Shown here: positions 15,117-24,007 of the stretch, piece after piece
Numbering within the stretch: the first letter of the stretch is position 1
Layout: each line of letters starts with the position of its first letter
Assembly: GCA_948750805.1 (NCBI GenBank)
Contig: CAPZYV010000001.1
Location: 1 to 29,451, forward strand
DNA from: an uncultured Bacilli bacterium
GTDB taxonomy: Bacteria; Bacillota_I; Bacilli_A; RF39; UBA660
DNA: 29,451 nucleotides
Direction: 5' to 3'
The notes under the pieces: model-generated
What the model was told of the DNA's origin: nothing
The model's database searches: none
The model's input: only the letters and a program-made list of their open reading frames with translations
Program-made: the position numbers and the translations under genes

Positions 15117-17279
15117 ATGAATAACTTACCAAAATTAGAAAATATAAATAAAGAAGTTTTATCTAAAATAGCTAAAACCTTTGGAAAAGAAAAAACAATA
15201 TATGAACATACTAAAGACGTTTTAGATAATTATAATAATTTCTTTAAAGAATATCCAAATAGCTTTAATAATGAAGAAAAAGAACTAATATATTTAGCTT
15301 GTTTATACCATGATTTAGGCAAATCAAATGAATTATTTCAAAAGAAAATAAAAGGATTTAAAAATGTATCTGAAATATCTCATAACTTCTTAAGTCCCTT
15401 GTTTTTGCCTCTAGAAGAAATTAAAGAGAATTATGATGAGACAAGTTTAAAAGTATTAAATACAGCAATTTTTTATCATCATACAAGAGATTATGATATA
15501 AATCCTAGTGATTATTTAGATTATGCAAAAACATACATTAAAGAGCCATTTCATATAGAAAATAATTTTTTTCCTTCTCATCCTAAATATGGAGTCTTAT
15601 TCAAATATCCTTCCACAACTGGTAAAAATATACCTGAAAATGTTTGGGAAAAATTCACAAAAATAAAAGGTATGCTTAATCGTTTTGATTATACAGCTAG
15701 TAGTGGCTTTAAAAATCCTGAAATTAAAAATAATAACATAGAAATAACTAAAAATATAAAACTTAGTTTTAAAAATCTTACAGACATGCAAAAATATGCT
15801 TTAGAAAACACTAATAAAAATCTTATATTAATTGGTAGCACTGGCTCTGGTAAAACAGAAAGTTCACTTTTATGGTTAAATAATAGTAAAGGATTTTATA
15901 CGTTGCCCCTTAAAGTAGCTAGTAATGCTATTTATAAAAGGATTAAAGATGAATATGCAATTAAAGAAAAAGATGCAGTAGCTTTGCTTCACTCTGATAG
16001 TTTTGAAATATTAAAAAAGGAAAACGTCGAGTACGAAGAATATAAGCTAATGAAGCTATTAAGTTCGCCACTGACAATTTGCACAGTAGACCAAATATTT
16101 AAATTTCCTTTTAAAGCATTAGGCCAAGAAATATACGCAGCTACTCTTTCATACAGCAAAGTAATAATAGATGAAATTCAAATGTATTCTCCGATAATTT
16201 TAGCTTGCTTAATAACAGGATTAAAAAGAATAGTAGAAAGTAATGGAAATTTCTTAATAATAACTGCAACTTTTCCGAAATTTTTAAAAAATAAACTATC
16301 TGATACAATTAATGAAGAAAATTATGAAATAAAATCATTTATAAATGAAAACGAACTTAAAAGACATTTTATAAAAATAATAGAAGAAGAGTTTGATTTA
16401 GAAAAAATAATAAAAAATTCTAGAAATAAAAAAGTGTTAATAATTTGCAATACTGTATCAAAGTCTATCAAAGTTTATCAAAATTTAAAAATTTTAAAAG
16501 CAGAAAATATTCATTTACTACACGCTAGATTTATTAAAAAAGATAGAGAAAAGCTAGAAGAAGAAATTAAATCTTTTGCAAAATCTTCTAATACAGGAAT
16601 ATGGGTAACAACTCAACTTGTAGAAGCCAGTCTAGACATTGATTTTGATGAATTGCATACTGAACTAGCTCCTGCAGATAGTCTAATACAGCGATTTGGT
16701 AGATGCTATCGTAAAAGAGAATATCTAGGATTAGTGCCTAATATTTATATATATAATAACGATTCTACGAGTTTTATTTATGATGAAAAACTATTATCTC
16801 TATCACTTGAACAATTGAAAAAATATGACAATAAATTATTAAGCGAATTAGATAAAATCTCTTATTTAGATAGTGTATATGATGATAAAGTTTTAAAAGA
16901 TAATAAAGTTAAATATATTGAAGAATTAGAAGAAAAATTGAAACAATTTAATAATATTATGCCTATGCGTTATAATAATGAAGAAATTCAAAAAATTTTT
17001 CGTGATATAAATACAATAAATGTGATTCCTGATTCAATTTATAATGTAAATGAAACACAAATTAATTATTATATTGACATAATAAAAAGCAAAAAAAATT
17101 TAGCCAAAGAAAAATATGAAGCCAAAAGACTATTGCTAAGTTTTACAGTACCAGTTTATCATAGGAGTGATACAATAGAAACAAAAATAGAAGGTTTAGA
17201 CATTTATCGAACCTCGGGCAAGTATTCAAATGAAGTGGGGTTTGAAAGGACAAAAGAAGATGAAGACCGATTCATATAA
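15117..17279 (+). CDS. cas3: Cas3 nuclease-helicase (HD domain plus DExH helicase)
   Basis: Cas3 is recruited to target-bound Cascade, unwinds the DNA and shreds it. This 720-aa protein has an N-terminal HD nuclease: YEHTKDV (about residue 30), YHDLGK (about 65-70, the HD pair), EISHNF and FYHH. The superfamily 2 helicase follows: Walker A GSTGSGKT (about 240-247), the Walker B box IIDEIQMY (about 350), motif III ITATFP, and motifs V-VI TTQLVEASLDIDFDEL and QRFGRCYRK. All catalytic motifs are intact. AAAAGGAG is five bases before the ATG. The tail overlaps cas4 by 20 bases. Length is normal for a type I-B Cas3. It is separated from the effector operon by array 1. Confidence 0.95.
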   Translation: MNNLPKLENINKEVLSKIAKTFGKEKTIYEHTKDVLDNYNNFFKEYPNSFNNEEKELIYLACLYHDLGKSNELFQKKIKGFKNVSEISHNFLSPLFLPLEEIKENYDETSLKVLNTAIFYHHTRDYDINPSDYLDYAKTYIKEPFHIENNFFPSHPKYGVLFKYPSTTGKNIPENVWEKFTKIKGMLNRFDYTASSGFKNPEIKNNNIEITKNIKLSFKNLTDMQKYALENTNKNLILIGSTGSGKTESSLLWLNNSKGFYTLPLKVASNAIYKRIKDEYAIKEKDAVALLHSDSFEILKKENVEYEEYKLMKLLSSPLTICTVDQIFKFPFKALGQEIYAATLSYSKVIIDEIQMYSPIILACLITGLKRIVESNGNFLIITATFPKFLKNKLSDTINEENYEIKSFINENELKRHFIKIIEEEFDLEKIIKNSRNKKVLIICNTVSKSIKVYQNLKILKAENIHLLHARFIKKDREKLEEEIKSFAKSSNTGIWVTTQLVEASLDIDFDELHTELAPADSLIQRFGRCYRKREYLGLVPNIYIYNNDSTSFIYDEKLLSLSLEQLKKYDNKLLSELDKISYLDSVYDDKVLKDNKVKYIEELEEKLKQFNNIMPMRYNNEEIQKIFRDINTINVIPDSIYNVNETQINYYIDIIKSKKNLAKEKYEAKRLLLSFTVPVYHRSDTIETKIEGLDIYRTSGKYSNEVGFERTKEDEDRFI

Positions 17280-17766
17280 TAAACAAATAACAGGATTAAT
17301 GTATGCTTATAGTTTAATTTGTGAAAAGAAATTATGGTACTATGCTAATGAATTAACTATGGAAGATAATAGTGAGCATGTTGCTATTGGTAAATTAATT
17401 GATGACGAATATTTTAAAAAAGAACATAAACATATATTAATAGATGATTGTGTTAATATAGATTTTCTTAAAAATGGTATTGTATATGAAATAAAGAAAA
17501 GCAAAAGTTTAAAAGAAGCAAGCCGACATCAAGTTAAGTTTTATTTGTATCATTTATATAAAAATAACATCGAAAGTCCTATCGGAATAATTAAAATTCC
17601 AAAAGAAAAATACGAAGAAGAAGTATATTTAAGTTCTGATGATATAATATTTATAGAAAAACAATTACAAAAAATAGAAAGGATAATAAGCAGTAATCAT
17701 GTTCCATCGATGGTTGAACAAAAAATATGCAAAAAGTGTGCTTATTATGAATTGTGTAAAATATGA
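17260..17766 (+). CDS. cas4: Cas4 nuclease (iron-sulfur, RecB-like)
   Basis: Cas4 trims new spacer precursors and selects those with a correct PAM during acquisition. The 168-aa protein has the N-terminal Cys in LICEKKLWYY (about residue 22) and C-terminal CKKCAYYELC, giving the four ligands of a 4Fe-4S cluster. It also has the RecB-like motif VYEIKKSKS (Glu-x-Lys, about residue 84), and the Asp in DDCVNIDF. I chose ATG 17260 because AAAGGA (17245-17250) is nine bases before it; the ATG at 17230 lacks a site and would add ten residues. Its end overlaps cas1 as ATGA. All key residues are present. Confidence 0.92.
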   Translation: MKTDSYNKQITGLMYAYSLICEKKLWYYANELTMEDNSEHVAIGKLIDDEYFKKEHKHILIDDCVNIDFLKNGIVYEIKKSKSLKEASRHQVKFYLYHLYKNNIESPIGIIKIPKEKYEEEVYLSSDDIIFIEKQLQKIERIISSNHVPSMVEQKICKKCAYYELCKI

Positions 17767-18759
17767 GTAAAGAATCCTATTATCTTTTTAGTTCTGGAGT
17801 ACTAAAAAGAAGAAATAATTCAATAACATTATATAAAGATGGAATTTTAAAAAAAGATATTCCAATTGAAAGAATTAAAGATTTATATATTTTTGGTAAA
17901 ATAGATTATAATAGTAAACTTTTTGAATTTTTAGGTTCTAAATGGAATTAATGTCCATATGTTTAATTATTATAATTATTATATTGGCTCTTTTTATCCC
18001 AAAGAAAATAAAGTTTCCGGAAAACTATTAGTTTGTCAAGTAAAGCATTATATCGATATTGAAAAAAGAGCCAAAATAGCTAAAGAATTAATTATTGCAG
18101 CAAGTTATAATATTTTAAGAAATTTAAAATATTACCAAAACCGAGGGAAAGACTTAGAAATATATATTACAGAAATAGAATATTTAAGAAAAAAATTAAA
18201 CAATTGTACAAATATTGGAGAAATAATGGGTATAGAAGGCAATATAAGAAAAACATATTATGCTTCTTGGAAAATAATAATTAATCAAGAAGTTGATTTT
18301 GAAAAAAGAGTCAAAAGACCTCCTGATACGATGGTCAATGTTTTAATATCATTTCTAAATTCTGTTTTATATACAAAAACTTTAAGTATAATTTATAATA
18401 CACAGTTAAATCCTACAATTAGTTATCTTCACGAACCAGGAACTAAAAGATTTTCTTTAAATCTTGACATTAGTGAAGTATTTAAACCAATAATAGTAGA
18501 TAGAACAATATTTTCTCTGTTAAATAAAAACATAATTACTGAAAATGATTTTGTTAAAGAAGATTATTTTCTACGTATGAAAGATGAAGGAATTAAAAAA
18601 ATTCTAAAAGAATTAGAAAATACTCTAAATAGAACTATCATGCATAAAAAATTGAATAGAGAAGTATCATATGAACATTTAATAAGGTTAGAGTTATATA
18701 AACTAATAAAACATTTAATGGAAGAACAAGATTATCAAGGATTTAAAATATGGTGGTAA
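17763..18759 (+). pseudogene. cas1: Cas1 integrase, split by a one-base frameshift
   Basis: Cas1 with Cas2 inserts new spacers. Reading from ATG 17763 gives MSKESYYLFSSGVLKRRNN..., but stops at TAA 17949 after 62 residues ending EFLGSKWN. Removing T17943 restores ...FLGSK-GINVHMFNYYNYYIGSFYP, the expected Cas1 sequence, and the frame then runs to 18759. The second part keeps the catalytic residues: Glu in MGIEGNIRKTYY, His in YLHEPGTKRFSLN, Asp in LDISEVF. The extra base is not in a long homopolymer. An ATG at 17959, seven bases after the stop, could restart translation to give a two-piece Cas1 lacking part of the N-terminal beta domain. The most likely reading is that acquisition is disabled, or that the sequence has an error. 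Starts by ATGA overlap with cas4. Confidence 0.88.
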
Positions 18760-18760
18760 C

Positions 18761-19039
18761 ATGTATATAATATTAATGTATGATATAAAGCAAGTAGAAG
18801 ATTTTCCTAAAGTTCAAAGAAGAGTATATCAAGTTTGTAAGAAGTATTTATTTCATGTACAAAGGTCCATATTTGAAGGAGAGTTATCTGAATCACAGCT
18901 TTTAAAATTAAAATTAGAATTAAAAAAATACTTAAGAAAAAAAGATGACTCATGTATAATGTTTAAATCAAGAAATGAGCGTTGGCTACAAAAAGAATAT
19001 ATAACTGAAATAATAGAAGAAGATAGACAATTTATTTAA
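18761..19039 (+). CDS. cas2: Cas2, spacer-acquisition partner of Cas1
   Basis: Cas2 forms the central dimer of the Cas1-Cas2 integrase. The 92-aa protein has the family start MYIILMYDIK, with the conserved Asp8 after a hydrophobic strand, then RVYQVCKKYLFHVQRSIFEGEL, the strand-helix order of its ferredoxin-like fold, and DSCIMFKSRN. Length is normal. It begins one base after the cas1 stop, so its expression may be affected if the cas1 frameshift ends translation early. The leader of array 2 starts four bases after its stop. Confidence 0.93.
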   Translation: MYIILMYDIKQVEDFPKVQRRVYQVCKKYLFHVQRSIFEGELSESQLLKLKLELKKYLRKKDDSCIMFKSRNERWLQKEYITEIIEEDRQFI

Positions 19040-19042
19040 TCT

Positions 19043-19167
19043 GTCGACCTTCAATGATTTGAAAATCCTAAGAGAACGACAGAAAAAATTATTAAAAATT
19101 AATAAAAATCATAGAAATTTATATAAAATATTGATATACTAAAGTAGATTTTACAATAAAATCACCA
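19043..19167 (+). promoter_or_regulatory. Leader of CRISPR array 2
   Basis: GTCGAC (19043-19048), 28 bases, CGACAG (19077-19082), then 85 bases to the first repeat: exactly the geometry of the array 1 leader. CTGTCG and CGACAG form an inverted repeat across 30 bases. A possible array promoter is TTGATA (about 19131) with TACAAT 15 bases later. Confidence 0.78.
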
Positions 19168-20709
19168 GTTATTAATCTAACATATTGAAATTTAAAGATT
19201 ATCGACAGTTCCATACTCATTTTGAATTTCTTGGTTATTAATCTAACATATTGAAATTTAAAGTAAAATGGACTTAAAAGTTACAATTTTAAATTTCTTG
19301 TTATTAATCTAACATATTGAAATTTAAAGACTTTTACATTAACACTAGATAAATGAGCATATAAGTTATTAATCTAACATATTGAAATTTAAAGTATACT
19401 GATGTTGGTTTCATCAGCAAGGATAGTAGCGTTATTAATCTAACATATTGAAATTTAAAGTATTCAATTGAAGAAATTAAATTATTATGGACTAAGTTAT
19501 TAATCTAACATATTGAAATTTAAAGATGAAATAAAAGAGTTGAGTAAATAATGATTCTAAATGTTATTAATCTAACATATTGAAATTTAAAGGTAGTAGT
19601 TTTTAAGTATGTCTCTTCTACAATATCCGTTATTAATCTAACATATTGAAATTTAAAGGTAGGAGACAATGGATTAAGACTGCCAGAAAAATATATGTTA
19701 TTAATCTAACATATTGAAATTTAAAGTGAAGTTATTTATTGAACTTGGGCTTGTTGAAATACGTTATTAATCTAACATATTGAAATTTAAAGAGCGCTAG
19801 TACAACTTGTAATATGTCTACTATAGCTCGTTATTAATCTAACATATTGAAATTTAAAGGTGCATGGTAAAGGCGAAGGCATATTTATAAGGAGGGTTAT
19901 TAATCTAACATATTGAAATTTAAAGACGATATTAAAAATGCATTAAATAGTAGTTTTAATAGTTATTAATCTAACATATTGAAATTTAAAGTTATATAAA
20001 ATAATTTTTAGGAAGGAAAATGGAAAAGGTTATTAATCTAACATATTGAAATTTAAAGGTTTGTTTAAGTAATGATGTTTTAACAGATAGATATTGTTAT
20101 TAATCTAACATATTGAAATTTAAAGTTTGTTTTTCAAAATTTACAAGATGATGGAGATGCGTTATTAATCTAACATATTGAAATTTAAAGACTATTAAAG
20201 AGATTATTGATGAGTGTGAAAACTTTGTTATTAATCTAACATATTGAAATTTAAAGATACACTGACAATGTCTTGGAGCTATAGAGAAAAAGGTTATTAA
20301 TCTAACATATTGAAATTTAAAGTTGTTTCACTTGGACGTGGCCCATAAGAATACATAGTTATTAATCTAACATATTGAAATTTAAAGTTTATTCGATGTA
20401 TAGCTAGCATTTGTAAACTCAGGTTATTAATCTAACATATTGTAATTTAAAGTATGAAGAATATGTTATGGAAGCCCTAGAAAATAGGTTATTAATCTAA
20501 CATATTGAAATTTAAAGGAAATTAATAGAAATGAAGTAAATGATGGCAATAGTAGTTATTAATCTAACATATTGTAATTTAAAGAAAACTTATTTTAAAA
20601 TATTCAAAGGTTCTACTGTGTTATTAATCTAACATATTGAAATTTAAAGATTACAGTGCATATTTGAAAAGGACTTTCAAAATCGTTATTAATCTAACAT
20701 ATTGAAATT
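19168..20709 (+). CRISPR. CRISPR array 2: 24 repeats, 23 spacers
   Basis: The 30-base repeats begin GTTATTAATCTAACAT and end GAAATTTAAAG. They recur every 65-68 bases from 19168 to 20685. Spacers are 35-38 bases and all different. Repeats 20 (20423) and 22 (20555) share one A-to-T change (TTGTAATT). The last repeat (20685) keeps only its first 25 bases, which marks the leader-distal end; the leader-side repeats are perfect. The direction is plus and the crRNA tag would be ATTTAAAG. Several spacers read as open coding sequence in the plus direction (for example one encodes GDNGLRLPEKY), as expected of phage-gene protospacers. It is related to but distinct from the array 1 repeat. Confidence 0.98.
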
Positions 20710-20767
20710 ATCATAATAAAGTAAAAATCATTATAGTGATTCTACTAATACTAAAGTAATAAATATT

Positions 20768-20788
20768 TAAGGATATATATCTTTTTTC
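20768..20788 (+). terminator. Weak hairpin after array 2
   Basis: AAGGATATATATCTTTTTTC can fold into a short, A+T-rich hairpin followed by T residues. It could end the array transcript before cysS. The stem is poor, so this is tentative. Confidence 0.3.
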
Positions 20789-20840
20789 TTTTATTTACCA
20801 ATTTTTTATAATATAATATTAACAAGAAAGAGTGATTATA

Positions 20841-22226
20841 ATGAAACTATATAATACAGAAACAAGAGCTATTGAAGAGTTTATTCCTTGGGTTCCTGGT
20901 GAAGTTAAAATGTATACATGTGGACCAACAGTTTATAGCTATGCTCATATTGGAAATTTAAGAACATATATTATGGAGGACGTTTTAGAAAAAACTTTAA
21001 GAATATTAGGTTATAAGGTAACGCGTGTTATGAATATAACAGATGTTGGTCATTTAAGTAGTGATGCTGATACTGGTGAAGATAAAATGGTTAATAGTGC
21101 AAAAAAAGAACATAAAACAGTGTTAGATATAGCTCATTTTTATACTGAAGCATTTTTTAAAGACACCGAAAAATTAAATATTAAAAAGCCAGAAATAGTC
21201 AGCCCCGCTACAGAAAATATTGACGAATATATCAAAATTATAACCAATTTATTAGATAAAAATTATGCTTATAGTGCTGGAGGAAATATATATTTTGATA
21301 CATCTAAATTAGATGACTATTATCGTTTGACTAACCATGTAGGTGAAGAACTAATTAGTGGTGCTAGAGAAACTGTAGAAGAAGATTCCAATAAAAGAAA
21401 TAAAACAGATTTTGTATTATGGTTTACAAAATCTAAGTTTGAAAGTCAAGACCTTAAATGGGATAGCCCTTTTGGAACTGGTTATCCTGGTTGGCATATA
21501 GAGTGTACAGGCATATCTTTAAAAAATTTAGGTGAATATTTGGATATTCATTGTGGAGGCGTAGATAATATTTTTCCGCATCATACTAATGAAATAGCCC
21601 AATCTGAAAGCTTTATCGGCCATAAATGGTGTAATTATTGGGTTCATGGAGAACATTTAAATGACGCGACTGGTAAAATGAGTAAATCAAAAGGTCATGT
21701 TTTAACTGTATCATATTTAGAAGAAGAGGGCTTCAATCCTCTAAGCTATCGTTTTATGGTATTACTTAGTCATTATCGAAAACAACTTACATTTAGTCTT
21801 GAATCTTTAAGCGGTGCGGAAAACGCTTATAAAAAACTTAAAAGACAAATATTAAATTTAAAAGATGATGGAGAAATTGATAAAGAAATATTTGAAAAAT
21901 ATACAAACGAATTTAAAGAATTCTTAAGTGATGATTTAAATACTGCTAATGCCATTACTTTAATATATGAGGTCTTAAAAAGTGATACTAACGATATAAC
22001 TAAAAAGACTACAATAAAATATTTTGATGAAGTTTTATCTTTAGATTTAACTACAGAAGAAAATAAGAAAATAGATGAATATTATATTATCGAAATGATA
22101 GAAAAACGTAACATTGCTAAGAGTAATAAAGATTTTGTTACAGCTGATGCTATTCGAGATGAACTTTTATCTAAAGGTATTATTTTAAAAGATACTCGTG
22201 AAGGCACTACATATGAGGTAGCATAA
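20841..22226 (+). CDS. cysS: Cysteinyl-tRNA synthetase
   Basis: This 461-aa class I synthetase charges tRNA-Cys in the cytoplasm. The ATP-binding HIGH motif appears as AHIGN within YTCGPTVYSYAHIGNLRTY, and KMSKSKG (about residue 270) is the second signature. The zinc site that selects cysteine is complete: Cys in YTCGP, Cys in GWHIECTG, and His and Glu in HHTNE. I place the start at ATG 20841 because GAAAGAG lies about eight bases before it; the GTG at 20832 has none. A -10 TATAAT (20812-20817) is seen, but no good -35 and no T-box leader. The next gene overlaps its stop as TAATG, so they form an operon. Confidence 0.96.
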   Translation: MKLYNTETRAIEEFIPWVPGEVKMYTCGPTVYSYAHIGNLRTYIMEDVLEKTLRILGYKVTRVMNITDVGHLSSDADTGEDKMVNSAKKEHKTVLDIAHFYTEAFFKDTEKLNIKKPEIVSPATENIDEYIKIITNLLDKNYAYSAGGNIYFDTSKLDDYYRLTNHVGEELISGARETVEEDSNKRNKTDFVLWFTKSKFESQDLKWDSPFGTGYPGWHIECTGISLKNLGEYLDIHCGGVDNIFPHHTNEIAQSESFIGHKWCNYWVHGEHLNDATGKMSKSKGHVLTVSYLEEEGFNPLSYRFMVLLSHYRKQLTFSLESLSGAENAYKKLKRQILNLKDDGEIDKEIFEKYTNEFKEFLSDDLNTANAITLIYEVLKSDTNDITKKTTIKYFDEVLSLDLTTEENKKIDEYYIIEMIEKRNIAKSNKDFVTADAIRDELLSKGIILKDTREGTTYEVA

Positions 22227-22837
22227 TGAGTTTAATAATTGAAATAATTTTTATATTAGTAATACTTTTTATTATAATCTTAAATATCAAATTACGAAGC
22301 ATTTATAAAGAAAATAAAAATATTCATAATGAAAAGAATATATCTGGTTTCGAAATAATACTTAATTTAAGTTCTAATGACCCTCATATTATAAAGAAAA
22401 AAGGAATGTTTTTAGATTATTATAACCATGAGCGAAATACTATAAAATTATCCGATACTGTATTTGATGGTGAAGATATATACGCTAGTTTAGTTGGAGT
22501 TAATATTGCTTATGAAACCAAAGATATTACTTTTGCTAAAAATAACAAATTTAGTTCAATTATGATATTAACATCTTATATTGTTATTATTTTAGGGGCA
22601 TTTTTAAACAATCCTAATATCATTAATTTTGGATTAATTATATTTATTCTAGCATTTATTTATGAAGTATACGTTTTAAGTAAATTAAGTACCAATAAAG
22701 CATATAATGAATTAATAGAAATGGTAAAAAAAGATAAGCTTATAAAACCAAATCAAAATAAAGAAAAGTTTTTTTCAACAATATTTCTTATTAAACTAGC
22801 AACATTACCATATAGTTTTTTAAAATATTTTAAATAA
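22226..22837 (+). CDS. Membrane protein resembling YugP-type zinc metallopeptidase, active-site histidines lost
   Basis: This 203-aa membrane protein has an N-terminal helix (residues 3-22) and two helices at about 110-150. The middle, SGFEIILNLSS ... GMFLDYYNHERNTIKLSDTV followed by YASLVGVNIAYETKD, follows the YugP family (Zn_peptidase_2) block by block: sG-x-E-x-x-x-x-L, G-x-L-x-D-H-Y-D-x-x-x-x-x-x-L-S, and S-x-x-A-x-x-V-A-x-H-E-x-G-H. Here the HExxH zinc motif reads YETKD, and the His of DHYD is Tyr. So both zinc His are replaced and catalysis by the usual route is impossible. The alignment is from memory. It shares the cysS operon by a one-base overlap. It may be a scaffold or regulator, or a gene in decay, but it has no stops or frameshift. 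Confidence 0.6.
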   Translation: MSLIIEIIFILVILFIIILNIKLRSIYKENKNIHNEKNISGFEIILNLSSNDPHIIKKKGMFLDYYNHERNTIKLSDTVFDGEDIYASLVGVNIAYETKDITFAKNNKFSSIMILTSYIVIILGAFLNNPNIINFGLIIFILAFIYEVYVLSKLSTNKAYNELIEMVKKDKLIKPNQNKEKFFSTIFLIKLATLPYSFLKYFK

Positions 22838-22864
22838 ATGGTACTTTTTTAGTATCATTTTTTT
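22837..22864 (+). terminator. Terminator of the cysS operon
   Basis: AATGGTACT (22837-22845) pairs with AGTATCATT (22851-22859), 9 bp with one G-U pair, followed by T residues to 22864. Confidence 0.8.
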
Positions 22865-22882
22865 GATAATCATAATTTTATC

Positions 22883-22911
22883 TTTTATATCCAAACAATA
22901 ATTGTTATAAT
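22883..22911 (+). promoter_or_regulatory. Promoter of the TagO-like gene
   Basis: An extended -10 (TG, one base, TATAAT at 22906-22911) has a weak -35 (TTTTAT, 22883-22888) 17 bases before it. The ATG at 22929 is close, so the leader is short. Confidence 0.6.
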
Positions 22912-22928
22912 TAAAGAGTGGTGATACT

Positions 22929-23981
22929 ATGAAATTAGAAGTTAATGGCTTTAATGTCTTCTATATTGTTACAGTAACTTTTATTACAAGCTTAATTTTA
23001 GGGTTTCTTATGAAAAAGATTGCGGTCCATATTAATGCTTTAGATATGCCTAATAAAAGAAAAGTGCACAAAAAACCGATGCCTAGATTAGGTGGCTTAG
23101 CAATTTACTTTGCATTTTTATTAGGTTATATTCTATATGGTACTATTTCATTAAAAATGATTAGTGTTTTAATAGGAAGCTTTATCATTGTTATAACTGG
23201 CGTTATAGATGATATTAAACCTATTCCTGCTAAATATAAATTATTATGTCAAATAGCTGCAGCCTTAGTAGTTGTTATATATGGAGGGCTATATTTTAAT
23301 AAAATCACTATTTTAGGATTAAATTTAAGGTTTCCTAATTGGCTTAATATGGGACTTTCGATATTTTTTATAATTGCAGTCATAAATGCTATAAATTTAA
23401 TTGATGGTTTAGATGGTTTAGCATCCGGTGTTAGTGCAATTTATTTTACAACTATAGCCATTCTTGGATTTGTATTAAAACATTTAGGTGGTTTAGATAT
23501 AATCTTATCATTAATAATGCTAGGTAGTGTATTAGGATTCTTAGTACATAATTTTCCTCCAGCTCGTATTTTTATGGGAGATTCAGGAAGCATGTTTTTA
23601 GGTTTTATCATTGCAATTATTGCTTTGCTAGGATATAAAGTAGCAACTATTACATCTGTTATCATTCCAATAGTTATACTATTTATTCCACTATTAGATA
23701 CAGCTTTTGCTATAATTAGAAGGTTATTAAAAAAAGAAAAAATAAGTAAACCTGATAAGGAACATTTACACCATCAACTTTTAAAAATGACTTCTTCTCC
23801 GACTAAAAGTGTATTAATTATATATTTAATAAATATCATATTTAGTGCTATATCTATACTATTTGTTTTAGGAGATGACAAACAAGCTATGGCAATATAT
23901 ATTTTAGTAATGGTGTTCTTCTTATTCTTAGTATTAAAAACAAATATATTATTTGAACATAAAAAGCATCAAAAAAGATAG
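22929..23981 (+). CDS. tagO: Undecaprenyl-phosphate N-acetylglucosaminyl 1-phosphate transferase (TagO/WecA family)
   Basis: This 350-aa membrane enzyme moves a GlcNAc-phosphate (or related sugar-phosphate) onto undecaprenyl phosphate, the first step of wall teichoic acid or polysaccharide assembly, at the cytoplasmic face. It has about ten membrane helices and all the family motifs: PNKRKVHKKPMPRLGG (about residues 40-55), GVIDDIKPIPAKYK (Asp pair, about 95-108), AINLIDGLDGLASG (about 156-169) and ARIFMGDSGSMFLG (about 215-228), plus HLHHQL near 280, which marks the WecA/TagO branch rather than MraY. It has its own promoter and a bidirectional terminator. The gene cluster beside it holds TagF- and TagGH-like proteins, so wall teichoic acid is the likely pathway. 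Confidence 0.93.
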   Translation: MKLEVNGFNVFYIVTVTFITSLILGFLMKKIAVHINALDMPNKRKVHKKPMPRLGGLAIYFAFLLGYILYGTISLKMISVLIGSFIIVITGVIDDIKPIPAKYKLLCQIAAALVVVIYGGLYFNKITILGLNLRFPNWLNMGLSIFFIIAVINAINLIDGLDGLASGVSAIYFTTIAILGFVLKHLGGLDIILSLIMLGSVLGFLVHNFPPARIFMGDSGSMFLGFIIAIIALLGYKVATITSVIIPIVILFIPLLDTAFAIIRRLLKKEKISKPDKEHLHHQLLKMTSSPTKSVLIIYLINIIFSAISILFVLGDDKQAMAIYILVMVFFLFLVLKTNILFEHKKHQKR

Positions 23982-24007
23982 TTATTATTTAAAAATGAAC
24001 TATCTTT
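23974..24007. terminator. Bidirectional terminator between converging genes
   Basis: AAAGATAGTT (23974-23983) and AACTATCTTT (23998-24007) form a perfect 10-bp stem with a 14-base loop. It overlaps the stop codons of both the TagO-like gene and the minus-strand GT2-TagF gene, with A and T tracts on both sides. Confidence 0.85.

Noticed and set aside
17930..17960. Programmed frameshift in cas1
   Set aside because: The site TCT AAA TGG lacks a known +1 slippery pattern, stimulating structure or rare codon; an ordinary mutation or error is simpler.
20715..20840. T-box riboswitch before cysS
   Set aside because: Only about 125 bases, no conserved T-box sequence or specifier stem; a T-box leader is usually longer.
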